Part shown: positions 9,560 through 33,884 of the stretch, in pieces
How the letters are laid out: the number at the start of each line of letters is the position of its first letter
Numbering within the stretch: the first letter of the stretch is position 1
Source: Heliocidaris tuberculata
Taxonomy: Eukaryota; Echinodermata; Echinoidea; Camarodonta; Echinometridae
NCBI GenBank assembly: GCA_025618425.1
Contig: CM046846.1
Span: 29,283,075 to 29,347,074 of the forward strand
Length of the DNA: 64,000 bases
Direction of reading: 5' to 3'
Program-made: the position numbers and the translations under genes
Notes under the pieces: generated by a model
What the model was told of the DNA's origin: nothing
Database searches by the model: none
The model's input: only the letters and a program-made list of their open reading frames with translations

Positions 9560-12449
9560 AACCCTTAAATATTAAATATTACCCTCTATCTTCTTTTCAT
9601 TGATATTCTTCAGAATTTTCCTTGAATTACATGAATTTAGGAAATGTATGGCTTGTAACAAATACTAATTTCATCCTGATAAATGACTCAGTTACATTTA
9701 AGACTTAAATACAATTACAAATTACAATCTCCTTTCATTTGTTTGTCAGCTGAGCTGGAATGTACCACTGTTTTCAAGGGGTGTAACATAGTAGGCCAGC
9801 AGTGCGAATGCGGAAAGGAGACGGGATGTGAAAATCCATGGATGTTTGCGAGCACCAAGCTCTGTCGTCAGGCTTTGTTTGGTAAGATAACACAATAAAA
9901 GTTGAATAACATCCGTAATCTTTTCTTATTTTAATCAAAATATTGCCTTTCACGACTTCACCATTTTTTATACCAGCTGGTATCCTTTTCCTTTACATAC
10001 ATGAACATTAAAAAATGGTGTATAATATAAGCCTGGATGCATAAGAAGAAGTATGAGTTTGACTTAAATGCACCTGATCACAATATAAAATAATTTTGAA
10101 CATATTTTCCATTCTGAGAACATTTTTTTCCTTTTATTCTAGTGTTATCCCACACCTTTCAAGTACAGTTTCATGTGGTAGTATACTTTTTCCATTTGTA
10201 ATGGATAGTGTACTTTTTGATACTTTAATGTATTTGTCACTTGTGCAAAAAATAAAGTTATTTTATTTGAGCAGTGGAAGAGAAAGAGATGGAGAAGTAG
10301 AGAAAGTAAGACACAAAGGAAGAGAGCGAGAGGCAGAGAAAGAGAGCAAAAGGGTAACTGTGTGAGTCTGTGAGAGAGAGAGGGAGAAAGAGAGAAAGAG
10401 AGAGAGAGAGAGAGAGAGTGCAGCAAAGAAGACACCAATGTATTGTTTCCAAACTATTTGAAATTGTTTTTTTTAACAATTCAAGTGTAAGTTCAAGGCT
10501 ATGTCATGTACTTTGACAGATTTTCAGACATGGTGTGGTGATTAAAATGGCACTGTTCTTGTTGAATTTTGATGAAACAATTTTTTTTTCATCAGCAGTG
10601 ACGTTAATATTCAATAGGTTATTTTCTTAAATCATTCAAATATATGGTAGTTCTTCCCAAAGTAAATACCTTGTGTTTCAATTGTCAAAATAAGGCTTGC
10701 ATTCTGTAGTTGATCAGACAAGTATTTGAAAAGTTTAATGTTGTGAAGAGTATCTTTTATGTGAAAAACATGCATTAAATTTTACAGATACATGTATATT
10801 CCTTTTGAGTGTTGAAGAAATATAAACCAATCAAACAGATTAATGTATCTGATAGAAATTGCCACAATTACTTCATTGCAATTGAAGTATACTCCCCCCC
10901 CCCACCCCCCACTAAAAACTGTAACTCATTTGGAGCCAGAAAACAGATTTTCATTGAAGTAGCGTGCCTTTAAATAAATGACCATTGAATAGAAATAACC
11001 CAGTATATTATTTCTGTAAACTACTTTTTGTATAGAGAAATAGAATATCTGAAGAACAGAATATCTGAAGAAATGGTGACATATCTTGAGTAGTACCTTT
11101 AAAAAGACTTAAGGAATGAAAGAAGTGAATTGGTTTGTAGATATTAATCTTAGAGTGATTGATGTAGGTATGAGCCTAATGGGGAGACCTAATCAGTAGC
11201 ACTTTGTGAAGGTCTTTATTATTCAGACCCCATGCTGATGTGGTAATGGAGAGACTGAAATGGGATAGCGGAGGAAGAAAATGGATTCCGTTGTTTGAAT
11301 TGAAGTCCAATATCATAACAAGTGGGCAGGAAAACAGACAGAGAAAGGAAACAGACTGCTTCCCACTGTTTCATGGAGCACAAGACAGGAAAATTAGAGA
11401 AATACAATTATTTACATATGGTACTGGCAGAGAGAGAGAGTTGGAGTAGGTATAAGTAAGAATATGGAACAAAATCAGAGAAAGCAGAAGTGTAAGAGAG
11501 GGAAATTTACTTGTAATCGATAAGTAGGCCAGGATTATAGATAATTGTGGACAAAAAAGAGAGAATACATAATTTCAGGAACACTATTGCTTTTCATTTG
11601 ACCCCCAATTTGCCATTGGTTAACCCACCCCTTCTCTCCTCATATTTACTTTGACTTATTCTCCTGTTTCTCCTTTACCGGTACTTCAAATTCACCTTCT
11701 TATTCCATTTCTCCCATCCTCTTATTTCCTCTGCTCCATCTTCTTAAACTTTCTGTCCTGCATACACTATTCTCATTTCTACTTTGGTATCTTCTTCAAT
11801 TTCTCCTCCTTTTCCATCTTCTTTAACTTTAATTTCTTTAATTTCTCCCATTCTCTGCTTCCTTTTCTCATAATTTCTGTCACCATGTAACCTTCCCATC
11901 ATGCACCTCTCAGGGGATTCATGCAAGAACCATGTCTGTGAGAACCAAGGTGTGTGTGTTCAGCTGAAAGAGGGAGCTGTCTGCAAGTGTGCTGGTACTG
12001 GTTACTATGGCGACCATTGTGAACAGGGTAAGTTCTCTTCGTTTAAAAAAAACTAATGTATAAATTGTCCTTTTTTCTGTACCTTTGCAACGGGTATTTT
12101 GTTCTTAGAATAGATTTGCCACGATATTGGAAGGAAAAAAAAGATTTTGTTTCAGACTTCTGCTTTTACAATAAAATCAAAAGGAATGAAAGCATGGAAA
12201 ACATCAGCTACATAATTCCAAATGTAAACCTTGTACCATGTCTTTACAAGTCCAGTTGTAGTTTAAATCGTCATGTTTATGTTGGCCACTACAAACTAGT
12301 GAGGAGAGAGGAGTTGCCCTAAGATTGTATAAAAAATGACAAGTTACTCATACTCATAATTTTTCATTTGTCTTCTCCAACTAGCCTGCCCTGCCACAGA
12401 AAAAATGAAGAGAATGGATGCCCTCCCTACTGCATGTGTTATACCATGA
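2731..12449 (+). CDS. Small secreted protein: signal peptide, six-Cys module, EGF-like domain
   Basis: Spliced CDS joining 2731-2794, 9750-9881, 11914-12027 and 12385-12449 (375 nt, 124 residues). Every junction is GT-AG, every intron is phase 1, and the frame is open to TGA at 12447. Residues 1-20 form a hydrophobic signal peptide (MVRAFIVLSLAVTFYFALEA). Residues 26-60 hold six cysteines spaced C-x6-C-x6-C-x-C-x5-C-x11-C, including a CECG motif; I do not recognise this module. Residues 69-101 are an EGF-like domain (Cys 69, 74, 80, 89, 91, 101) with the usual GYYG before the last Cys. A short tail has one further Cys pair (105, 121), giving 14 cysteines in all. No transmembrane segment or GPI signal is visible, so export is expected. 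Two AATAAA signals follow the stop. Function is unknown; a ligand or matrix role is possible. Start chosen because it gives the signal peptide directly after an acceptor. Confidence 0.85.
3169..3415. mobile_element. hAT-type MITE with 8-bp target-site duplication
   Basis: Ends CAGTGGCATAG and CTACGCCATTG form imperfect terminal inverted repeats. They are flanked on both sides by TTTATTAG (3161-3168 and 3416-3423), a perfect 8-bp duplication typical of hAT transposons. The interior is non-coding. Confidence 0.85.
4020..4167. mobile_element. GGGCCCC-family MITE, copy 1
   Basis: Ends GGGCCCCATTTCATAAAACT and its near reverse complement form long inverted repeats around a ~150-bp element. The same family occurs at 47683, 54592 and 60098. 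Confidence 0.85.
4521..4712. repeat. Dispersed repeat, uninterrupted copy
   Basis: Matches 8224-8596 except that the second copy is split by a MITE at a TA. Shared stretches include ACATGTAATGTA, ATAACCAAACCTTT and CAGGGTGTAC. This copy therefore shows the pre-insertion sequence. Confidence 0.75.
4898..4931. repeat. TA microsatellite
   Basis: (TA)n at the boundary of the ATTGTGAGAAATGAAAATG repeat family (other copies at 33888 and 42388). Confidence 0.85.
5069..5443. repeat. Repeat copy A (uninterrupted)
   Basis: Runs from ATTCGCCATAACGTTTTCGG through GGCGATGTCTGTTTTT directly into CTTGATTATATC. It pairs with 5800-6027 plus 7495-7645, which is the same sequence split by an insertion. Confidence 0.8.
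5509..5835. repeat. Long palindrome with TA-rich core
   Basis: Arms 5509-5622 and 5721-5835 are inverted copies of about 114 bp with few mismatches (shared core CAGTGCCGAAAACGTTAAGG). The ~98-bp spacer is (TATATG)n/(TA)n with repeats of TATACACTG. The structure suggests a foldback element or MITE able to form a cruciform. Confidence 0.85.
5800..6027. repeat. Repeat copy B, left part
   Basis: Same sequence as 5069-5289 up to GATGTCTGTTTTT, where it is interrupted by the insertion at 6028-7494. Confidence 0.8.
6028..7494. mobile_element. 1.46-kb composite repeat insertion with GTCTCGCCTGC inverted ends
   Basis: Boundaries come from comparison with the empty copy A. The left end begins GTCTCGCCTGC (6028-6038); its exact reverse complement is at 7462-7472, followed by about 22 bases not found in the empty site. 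The 5' part has a GGC-repeat stretch and AAGGTCAAAGGTCA-type sequence. The rest is about five degenerate tandem units of ~150-190 bp, each with GGGTACCT and a short GC hairpin around GGGGCAGCA (near 6616, 6790, 6946, 7150, 7348). No protein is encoded. The target duplication is ambiguous, perhaps TGTT within a T-run. Confidence 0.8.
7495..7645. repeat. Repeat copy B, right part
   Basis: Resumes at CTTGATTATATCAATAG and matches 5290-5443 (TTTGGGGATTTACTAAAA, then TACCTTATCGCACAC). Confidence 0.8.
8224..8596. repeat. Dispersed repeat, copy interrupted by a MITE
   Basis: Second copy of the repeat at 4521-4712, split at the TA of ATGTAATGTA by the element at 8291-8480. Confidence 0.75.
8291..8480. 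mobile_element. Tc1/mariner-type MITE with TA duplication
   Basis: Begins CAGTGAAACCTG and ends CAGGTTTGACTG, with about 25 bp of imperfect terminal inverted repeat. TA at 8289-8290 and 8481-8482 is the target duplication; the empty site is at 4599-4602. Related, more decayed copies lie at 50241-50420 and 58325-58781. Confidence 0.85.
9474..9558. repeat. Long TA dinucleotide repeat
   Basis: Nearly pure (TA)n of about 70 bases flanked by (TG)n. Likely polymorphic. Confidence 0.95.
9750..9881 (+). CDS. Secreted EGF-like gene, coding exon 2 (six-Cys module)
   Basis: Acceptor TTTGTCAG|CTGAG, donor TTTG|GTAAGA. The 132-nt exon is symmetric 1-1 and encodes the six-Cys module (residues 22-65) containing QCECG and GCENPWMF. 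Confidence 0.85.
9882..11913 (+). other. Intron 2 of the secreted EGF-like gene
   Basis: Phase 1. Contains GA-rich low-complexity DNA (10281-10418) and a long TC-rich tract (11,620-11,880) leading to the acceptor. No coding exon seen. Confidence 0.7.
10281..10418. repeat. GA-rich low-complexity tract
   Basis: Imperfect (GA)n/(GAGAAA)n. Reading frames on both strands here are compositional artefacts. Confidence 0.85.
11914..12027 (+). CDS. Secreted EGF-like gene, coding exon 3 (EGF domain)
   Basis: Acceptor CCTCTCAG|GGGATT after a long pyrimidine-rich stretch, donor CAGG|GTAAGT. Symmetric 1-1 exon encoding one complete EGF-like domain, beginning DSCKNHVCENQG and ending GYYGDHCEQ. Confidence 0.9.
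12385..12449 (+). CDS. Secreted EGF-like gene, coding exon 4 (C-terminal tail)
   Basis: Acceptor CCAACTAG|CCTGCC continues the frame as ACPATEKMKRMDALPTACVI-P and stops at TGA (12447-12449). Supported by frame continuity and by pairing an otherwise odd number of tail cysteines. Confidence 0.75.
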
Positions 12450-12657
12450 AGTGAACATGATGGATACCTTCCTAATTTTCCTGCATTTATAGTCTTCCCA
12501 CCTCTGAAATAGGTGATATCAGGCCAGCTTATGGTTGTATTTAAATGGCAAGTTTTTACTATTTATATTTTCAAGTGCTGGCTACATATGATTAGTATTT
12601 TTATAGCGAAGGTTTTTTGCTGCAAATGTTTTCAGTTCATGAAGATTATTTGTGAAA

Positions 12658-12707
12658 AATAAAAAATAACAAAAAAACAGTAGTAACTTGGCTAAGGATA
12701 GAATAAA
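12658..12707 (+). terminator. Poly(A) signals of the secreted EGF-like gene
   Basis: AATAAA at 12658-12663 and 12702-12707, about 210-260 bases after the stop codon. A third AATAAA at 14499-14504 would give a longer 3' UTR. Which one is used cannot be told from sequence. Confidence 0.5.
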
Positions 12708-13934
12708 CCTGGGGGGGGGGGTGGTATTAATTGTGTTAGTAATTGGTCGATGGAAAAATCTAAATTCTCTCTGAAGAGGCGTGTACTTGTGGTGAAACTC
12801 TGAAAGAGAAGTGAATTTCCGCGGTTCGCAATTTAATCAGGTCAGACTCTTGCACACAGTCTGACCTTGAAAACAGCAAGTGTTCTTTACCACATAGAGT
12901 ACTGATTTGGGGGCAGGTTTATAGGTTTATCACGATTGTCTATTTTCACTGAACTGCATTAGGAATTCTTAGGAACTCGTGCTTGTCTGTGCCAAGATGT
13001 TTTAAGTGAACATTACTTTGTTATTCACTGTGATATGTTTTCATTACTTTGTGATGAATATTATCAAGAAAAAAAATATATGACCTCTAAAACTAAACAT
13101 CTACTCAAATAAAATTGTATTTCTTCTCACTTTTCTTCACTTGGTGCTAAAATAATTAGTTATCTTCTCTCTTTTTTGAGCAGGAAAGGGTTACCTTTTT
13201 GACAGTATTTACATTCACAAGTATTTATCTACCCACCATCATCTTGCTGCATTGTTGAGTCACATTTTCTCACAAATCTAGAATGAGAAGAATGATGAAA
13301 TTATTGTTTCTTTGGGAATTAACAGAAGATTGAAGAGGCAACTACTAATATGTGTTGAAAACTGTATGAATCACAAGTAATTATTATATTTTATGTCACA
13401 TCCTGGGGCTGACATATATTTGAAATTTATGTTAAATGTATTCAGGAATAGATCAAATGAATGATAAAATGGAATCTCTCATTCTATTTTTTTCCCCTTG
13501 AGACATTTTTAATATCAGTGTTGGTGCTAGGAGTATTTATGCAACATATTTTTGTCTACAACTACATGAATGTCTATGTGCCTTTATATTTTTGCATCTC
13601 TTTGTAATATGTGCCTTTTTTGTGAAAAGAAATTATGTCTACCAACAACCTTCATCAGTGAGCTTGATATTATGAACGATACTGTGATGTAAGGCATTTA
13701 TAAAATGGATGTTTTGCTAATGTGGTGCTACCCTAAAGTTTGACAGTACATGTATGAAAAAACAAGTTACTCACCTTTGTCATAAATCATGAAGCCGAAG
13801 GTTTGTGGCATTTATTTAGTAACTAGACTGGTACATGTACAATATTTATACTTTTTTAAAATCACTTTTAATGTCTGTTATTGTGAACAAACACATATAT
13901 CATTATTTTTTAGACCTTAAAAGGTTTGTTTTAT
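12708..13934. other. Stretch with no recognised feature
   Basis: AT-rich sequence with a 10-G run near 12711 and no supported exon. It may be 3' UTR of the upstream gene if the AATAAA at 14499 is used. Confidence 0.5.
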
Positions 13935-14466
13935 ACAAGGTGGCCAAGAAAGAATGCAACACCTGAGATCTGCAATTTCAATGACATCGTTGACACAATA
14001 TCATTAGATTTTTATTTTACTGGGTAGAAAACTCTTTTTCAAGTAAAATGACACCAAGATCGTCAATTTCGGGTAAGGTGTTTTGATTCTACGGCTATTT
14101 TTGTATATTTTTAAAAATTTGCTCCTTTTTCAACCGCCTTTCTTGCCGCCTTTTTGCCTTTTTGACAAACGCACGACTGCTCTTGCTTTGTAATGAAGAC
14201 AACATTGTATGGAAAGCCATCATTGGCAATTTTCTCTCTGCTTCAAGCATGACCACTGTTGCAAAAGGAGCAAATTTTGAAAGTGATATTGCCTCACAAA
14301 ATTAGCCGTAGAATCATAACGCCTTACCCCAATTTGACGATCTTGGTGTCATTTTACTCAGAAAAAGAGTTTCTACCCAATAGAACAAAAGAACTATTGA
14401 TATTGTGTCAGTGATGTCATTGCAATTGGAGATCTCAGGTGTTCCATTCTTTCTGGGCCACCTTGT
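13935..14466. mobile_element. Foldback MITE with ~170-bp inverted ends
   Basis: Starts ACAAGGTGGCCAAGAAAGAA and ends with its near reverse complement (TTCTTTCTGGGCCACCTTGT). Homology between the ends continues inward through GATCTTGGTGTCATTTTACT and the GCCGTAGAATCA region. No coding capacity; target duplication not clear. Confidence 0.85.
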
Positions 14467-15189
14467 GTATATATGTATTACTTCTGATCATGAACTCAAA
14501 TAAATATTCAATATTGCCAGAGTACATACACCATGTCCTTAATAAAATTTAGAAACCATATGTATATAGTTTTTTACTCTCGTTTTTGTTTTCATATTAT
14601 ATATTCTTTGCTATTAATTACTTTCATTTCATACTTTTGCACAGCTCAGTTCAATGTAATTATTTATATAGTTTTGTATTTTTAGCTTGTATTTTCTATT
14701 AAAATACTTTTCAGTTGTATTTATGCAATTATCTATTTTGTATGTCTTTATTGAAATGATGTCTAATACTGCAAATTGGAGAATGGTGTTGAAAAGAGGC
14801 ACTCTAAGTGCAAGACGAAAAGCTCTTTATATCAAGTTAAAAAGGAGGACTGCAGTGAAAATTGATATACTCACTTCTATTAAATGTGCTTATAGGATGA
14901 AAAAGATTCCACTGGCTCTGTGGAATTCATCAGTTCAATTTTACATTTACTATGATACATGTAGATCTGTGGATATAGCTTGGCTGACACCAACATTTAA
15001 ACTCTTCCATTCTCAAATGATTGTATGTAAGATAGTGTTTTATCTAGTTGCCCCCCTCAACCCATGTGTAGGATATGGAAACCATATTGTCTCTAATGAA
15101 AAATATTGGTGAATGAGCATTATTATCAACTCTGCAGTTACATATAGGCAGCCAAGCCCCACAAAGTTTTTCAATTATGTATGTAAATA

Positions 15190-15366
15190 AGTTAACTTTG
15201 CGTAAGTCAAATCTGTTGGGACCACTAAGAAATATGCAATTATGCACTTAGGCAATATTCGACTTAGGAAATGTAAACAACACGTTTTGCATAGTTTGGT
15301 CGAAAAAATTGATTCGACTTGGGGAAAGTTTGACTTATGTGACTTCGAGTTATGCAAGGTTAACTG
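15190..15366. mobile_element. TA-flanked MITE
   Basis: Left end AGTTAACTTTGCGTAAGTC and right end GAGTTATGCAAGGTTAACTG are imperfect inverted repeats, with TA on each side (15188-15189, 15367-15368). Tc1/mariner-like in size and target. Confidence 0.75.
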
Positions 15367-17504
15367 TATACCATAATTAACCACAAACTGTATTACACAG
15401 AAACCTAGACATTTTTTCGTTAAGAATCATATTTATTAACACTTCCTCAAAAAGGAAAAAATTTTGACAATTTTTGACAACAAATAGTACATGTTACATC
15501 TTACAATGGCCCCTATGGTGTTAGCATTTACAATGTTATCTTGAAGCTCTTGGTTACTGCAAAATGAATTAAAGCACTGAGTCACAACTTCCTCTGCACA
15601 AGGGGATAATTCTAAATTGATATACCATCGGATTAAGAGGGGTGACCGATCATTGTAACCCTATGACAAAGACACCCCTGATATGATGGATTAGGAATAG
15701 AAAAAGCAATTTTAGATCATGAAAGAATGATTCATTTAAAGGTACCTGTAGATTTGAAACACCCTGATTGGACATACATTATAATTTACAGAAATATATA
15801 GGGTTCAAAAACAATGTTTTGAAGGAGTGATATGAATATGTTATATTTTCTGAGTACACTGTAGTTAGTAAATGTGAGGTTTCTACAGTAATGCCCAATA
15901 ATTTTTTTTCCTTGTCATACTGGTTTCCTCCAACCCTGAAATACCTTGTATTAGGTTATATAACATTATCATACACACCCCTAATCTTAAACTTCTTTGA
16001 ATAGAAATTATATATGTAATTGTTTTGATCACTTTTATTCATAATCATAGTGAAAATTTGATATCCACTCTGATGAATACACTGATTTAATCCTTTAACC
16101 AATGTCCAGTAAAAAGCATTGGGGTTAATCATATCATTTAATGTCTCAAGATCCAAGGCCCCCTGGAAAAAAAAGGGACAAGGGCATGGTGCTTAGCTTC
16201 AAGCCATCGTGTGTTTAAAACTAGGTTGCAATTAATATGTATCAGCAAAATATGTCATTAAAAGGAAAATTTATCTTTCATCAACATGGGGAGGACGCTT
16301 ATGAAACAGGTAATGACCGTTTATTTTGGGGTCATAATTAACCCGTTGGCTACTGAATTCTCTAATTCCCACAGGCTCAATCCCGGGATCAACCGGTTCC
16401 TGTAGATAGTGGGTTAACTACCATCCCTTGGCAATCTCGAGTCTTAATTAAAAATTTTGTCTTGGAGGGAAGGACAGTGCAGAATGGATATTACAAAGAG
16501 CATTTTGTATAATCTTAACTCGTGTTTCAAAGGGAACCAATATTGCACCGTGCGGTAACCGAAACATGCGAACAAAGAAGACAAGCTATTTCATGACATG
16601 CTTAAGAATGATCAAACCTTAAATTTTAGAATTAAAGGAAAAATAGAATACAAAGAAACAGTACTACATGTATACAAAAGTTAACTTTTGCCGTTATGAC
16701 AGGACTGCTGAATGTATATTTCAATTTTTTCTACTACACAACATAACCCCCTGCAGCTCCTACAGTACTTTATTATAAGATGGATATCTCATATATGTAC
16801 ATAAATCTATGTACAGCCAAACTGTTTTGTTAATGAGACAAAATGTACAAGTCAGGACAATTGGTACAAAGCCTGCGACAACTTTAATGCTCCGATAGCT
16901 CAGAAACTCTTTTTTCTAGCTTTATGTACGAAAAACAATGACAAATTTTCAAAAGGAAAAAAAGAAAACTCAAAGCAAAGTATTAAATACAGGTAAATGA
17001 TTATTTTTTTTAAAAAGGAAAATAAAAATCAGTTTTCTAAGGTATCAAGATTTATGCATGTTTTTTTCTAGACCCCCCTTCCTATAATTACTCAAAAGAA
17101 TGGACTGATCTTGCAATGTGGGCAAGGTTTCAAGTCACTGCAAACAAAGTTTCTTTAGGAGTATGCATGAAATTCAAATACATTAGTAAACTGCTCTAAT
17201 GGATGTTGGGTCTACAAAATAATACAAACAACGCACACCATGAAATTCAGTCTCTAATATTCTCAAAATAAAAGTCAGAAATGAAAAAAAAAAGAAAAAA
17301 AAAAAGAATACAAATTCAACATCATCATCTCAGAAATTTGGGGGAATTGTACTATCCTGGCCCACAAAAGCAATTCATTGTCCAAACAGAAGTGATATTG
17401 GGGCAGAATGTTATTTTGAACAAGAAAATTGAGTTCTCGTAAAGGTGAAAAATAAATTGATTCATGATTCATGAATAACATTGATCAGTAGTTTGCATTC
17501 AATA

Positions 17505-17900
17505 CTTCTTTAAAGAGAAGGTTGAGTTCTGGCAAAAAAGGGGAAATTTATTTTGTGAGCTTTATCATTTCTTTTATGTCAGTTTGGAAGAACATCATAG
17601 TAGAAACGTCCCCTGAAAAGCATTGCTTTTCAAATGCCCTAATATTCAAAATATATGGAGAAATAGTTGAAGTGTTTGGGCCAAACATGCAAGCCACGTG
17701 TATGCAGTCCCATACACCTATTTCTGTGAGCAGTGCATGTACTTTTCAGCAAGATTGGGTCAATTTCTTCTCATTATGATTCTAAAACCTCACAGCATAC
17801 ACAAATACTTATGTAGACATGATCAACCTTTCATAATTGCTTTGAGACAGTTTCTTTTACAATGTAATCGCATGACCAGAACTCAACTTTATCTTTAATG
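17505..17900 (-). mobile_element. ~370-bp dispersed element, copy 1 (reverse)
   Basis: Ends TTTAAAGAGAAGGTTGAGTT and CTCAACTTTATCTTTAATG are inverted repeats. The body (AGTCCCATACACCTATTTCT, then AACCTTTC and TTGCTTTGAGACAGTTTC) is the reverse complement of copies at 54801-55160 and 60420-60795. Confidence 0.8.
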
Positions 17901-18036
17901 TACAAAACTATGGCCTGAGGCACAGACACGTTTCATCATGACAAAGCCCATTTACGATGACGGGCTAAATCCAGACAGATTATACTCCCAAGTATACAGA
18001 GTACCATCTCAATACAACAATACCAAAGATGTGTTA

Positions 18037-18453
18037 AGGCCACCGCACACCTTACGATCCGTCTGCGATCCGATTTCAGAAGAAAATGTAATATCATTTG
18101 ACAAATCATTTAAAAACAAAAAATTACTTTTGATTGAGGGTCTGAAAAGTCATACAGATAGTAAAATTGATAATACAGCCTTTGCCAAGTTTTATAGTCG
18201 GTGGAATGGCCAAATCGGCTCCGAGTCTTAGTGACGTCACAAAAATCGTACGACTGCCTACGATTTGAAACTAATTTTGCCCTTACTCCCTGTAGAAAGC
18301 TGACAGCTTACCAAAACCCTATGTTTGGTATTCATATTACTTTTCAGAACCTGACTAGGATAGATTTCATTTGTTAAAATGCCAATATTTAATGCCATAG
18401 CAATTTATTTCACAAATCGGATCGCAGACCGATCGTAAGGTGTGCGGTGGCCT
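18037..18453. mobile_element. PIF/Harbinger-type MITE
   Basis: Terminal inverted repeats of about 40 bp begin AGGCCACCGCACACCTTACG; the internal parts read GATCCGTCTGCGATCCGATT. TTA on both sides (18034-18036 and 18454-18456) is the 3-bp target duplication typical of this superfamily. The open frame across its left half has no recognisable domain. It lies in the probable PRPS 3' UTR. Confidence 0.85.
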
Positions 18454-19157
18454 TTAAAGTCCAATCTACCACAATACCCGAAAAAAAGAGCAGAATTGCT
18501 GAATTTTTACCAAATGCAGGATATTAGCACACTATGCCCTTAAGGTACATGTATGCCATTTTGACATTATGATGATCAAATTAACGATACATCCTTTCAA
18601 ACATCACTGTTGATTTCTTTCACGAAGTATTTCACACTTAATTTCAAGTTCTAGGCAGTCTGTGGATATATGGCACCCTCTATCACTGTCTTAGCTCACT
18701 CCCTAGACTGATAATATCTACATATTTCAACAGCTTAGATTTCATAGGCCTTATTTTTTTTCATGAATGAAAGCTCTTCCAGACAAATTGACTATGTAAA
18801 GACATAAAAAACCGACAGTGGTCTATAAAACACTTCCATTGCCAGCTGAGTACATCCAAGAAAAGGGAAAATATAAAATCAATCAGATTAGTACCACACT
18901 AATATCAAAGTTACAACAATATGCAAGTCTAAAATAAAAAGAAACATAAGTTATTAACCAGCTGAGAAAATAGAGGGCTTGTTCAACACACTCATATGAC
19001 CTTTTGTGCGTGAGAATCTAGCTTAGTACGGTACAACAGACAAAGTACACTCCCCGATGACGATAAATGGAACATTAAAATGGAAAACAATGTACAAATG
19101 ATGGATACGGTTGGAACTATTAATTTACAACAAATGCGGTAGAAGTTTCCACGTAGA

Positions 19158-32406
<13,249 letters not shown>

Positions 32407-32790
32407 CCTGGGAGATAAGTGCAATGGATCTTGGGGTATTCCGTTCAAAATTAGAGTATCAACCATTAAGGTCGCGAATCAGAGGAGTTTCGATGAATTC
32501 ACAATGTCAAAACACTATTAACATTGTTGATGACACGTTTTCGTTCTGTGGTAACTCCTTGGTATGAGTACGTGATCTGCGACAGCTAGACATCAACGGC
32601 AGCGAAGTGTGTATACCGGTACCGCGCCGGGCCGGGACGTATGGCTAGTAAAGACTAAACACACATGCGTTCGATTCGCGAAAAAGTGCGATCGGCGTAC
32701 CGTCACGTCATGATATTTTATTGCATGCACATCACATGTACTAGTATGAGGTCAAGAAGCGCGCGGTTTCTGATCCGCGCGAATCGCGAC
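32407..32790 (-). promoter_or_regulatory. PRPS: CpG-rich promoter region of PRPS
   Basis: Directly upstream of the PRPS start. From about 32560 to 32790 the sequence becomes CpG-dense (GGTACCGCGCCGGGCCGGGACG; CGCGCGGTTTCTGATCCGCGC) in an otherwise AT-rich region. No TATA box stands out. The transcription start is not located. Confidence 0.45.
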
Positions 32791-33480
32791 TTTAAAATAC
32801 ATATAACTCTTTCAAATATTCAATGTAAACTGATCAATACGATTTGAAAATTATATCATTATATTGTTTATTACAAAACACATTTTTAAATTGAAAATTA
32901 CTATATTCTTGGCATTTTGACGTATAAAATCCTTAGTTTTATTTCAAAGTGCTGTAAACGAGGACGATTCGCCCTCTTGTGCTACGTTGAAAAAGTGGAA
33001 ATGCTAAATAAAAATTATGCATACCATGCACTGTTAACCTAAAAATATCTCATTCATCCGTATCAGCATCACAACCCAATAGTAAAGTATGCTGACTGCC
33101 AACCAGCTCCCCCAGCTCCCAATCAATTTGTTTTCACATTCATTGAATATAGAGGAATGGTTTGTTTTCTTTGTTGAAGTTAATTCCGGATCCATAAGGC
33201 CATTAAGTAAAACTGAATCATAGTTTCTCCTTAAACATGTTTTTTTTTTAAATGAGGAAGAGAGGGTTTAATGTTATTTAACATTTTATAATTTTCCGTT
33301 ACATAAAAATGCTATTGGACCAATTCCAACATATATTTTTATTTCAAATTTCGCTTCATTTGAACATAACCACTTCAAAGGCTCAAAACAAGGGGAAATT
33401 GCATTATATGATAATGTCTTGAAAATATTCTTATTTATTTCATTTCAGAACATGATATCGAATAACATCACACTGAGGTG
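32791..33480. other. AT-rich spacer
   Basis: No gene, inverted repeat or shared repeat family recognised. Confidence 0.5.
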
Positions 33481-33747
33481 CAGGGGCGGCGCCAGGGTAT
33501 TTTGATGGGAGGGGCAAGACGACCTAAAGATGACGTCATATTTTTTCTCCATTAAATAACAGGGGTAATATAGAGTTATATGTTTAAGACCTCTCTTTTT
33601 AATACTCCTCTTTCTTCTTTCTTCCCTTTTCTTCCCTTTTCTTCCTCCTTTTCTTCTTTTTTCTTCTTTTTTTTTCTATTTTCACTACTTGAAAAATCAT
33701 AGGGGGGCGGTCGCCCCCTCTGCCCCCCCCCTGTAGCGCCGCCCCTG
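33481..33747. mobile_element. hAT-type MITE with perfect 8-bp duplication
   Basis: Ends CAGGGGCGGCGC and GCGCCGCCCCTG are perfect inverted repeats, flanked by CTGAGGTG at 33473-33480 and 33748-33755. The interior is TTCTT-rich and non-coding. Confidence 0.92.
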
Positions 33748-33884
33748 CTGAGGTGACTGGAAAAAAAAGAAAGAGAAAAAGAAAAGTTAGGAATTCATTT
33801 TATTCGGGCTGATGATAAAACATTATGTGTATGAGATTTCTGCAAAGAAATAAAAATGAATTCAAGCATACATATGTGCTATAT

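Larger units (their letters stand above)
2795..9749 (+). other. Intron 1 of the secreted EGF-like gene
   Basis: About 7 kb, phase 1. Built largely of mobile-element copies: a hAT-type MITE (3169-3415), a GGGCCCC MITE (4020-4167), a palindrome with a TA core (5509-5835), a 1.46-kb composite insertion (6028-7494), a Tc1/mariner-type MITE (8291-8480) and a long TA microsatellite (9474-9558). No coding exon is supported between its splice sites. Confidence 0.75.
15432..19157 (-). other. Probable 3' UTR zone of PRPS
   Basis: Downstream of the PRPS stop codon (transcription runs right to left). Minus-strand AATAAA candidates lie at 17547-17552, 16769-16774, 16320-16325 and 15432-15437. Apart from two MITE insertions (17505-17900, 18037-18453) the sequence is single-copy in this window and has no coding exon. 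How far the transcript extends is inference. Confidence 0.35.

Noticed and set aside
11651..11926. Frames on both strands before EGF exon 3
   Set aside because: They translate a TC-rich intronic tract that includes the pyrimidine-rich region of the acceptor.
14687..15112. 141-residue open frame on the plus strand, the longest in the window
   Set aside because: AT-driven composition, no domain or splice context, and it ends next to a MITE. No evidence of coding.
17938..18231. 97-residue frame
   Set aside because: Crosses the left end of a Harbinger-type MITE, so it is a chance frame.
32407..32466. Upstream in-frame ATG for PRPS adding 20 residues
   Set aside because: The family starts at MPNIK; the intervening bases end in a possible splice acceptor directly before that ATG.
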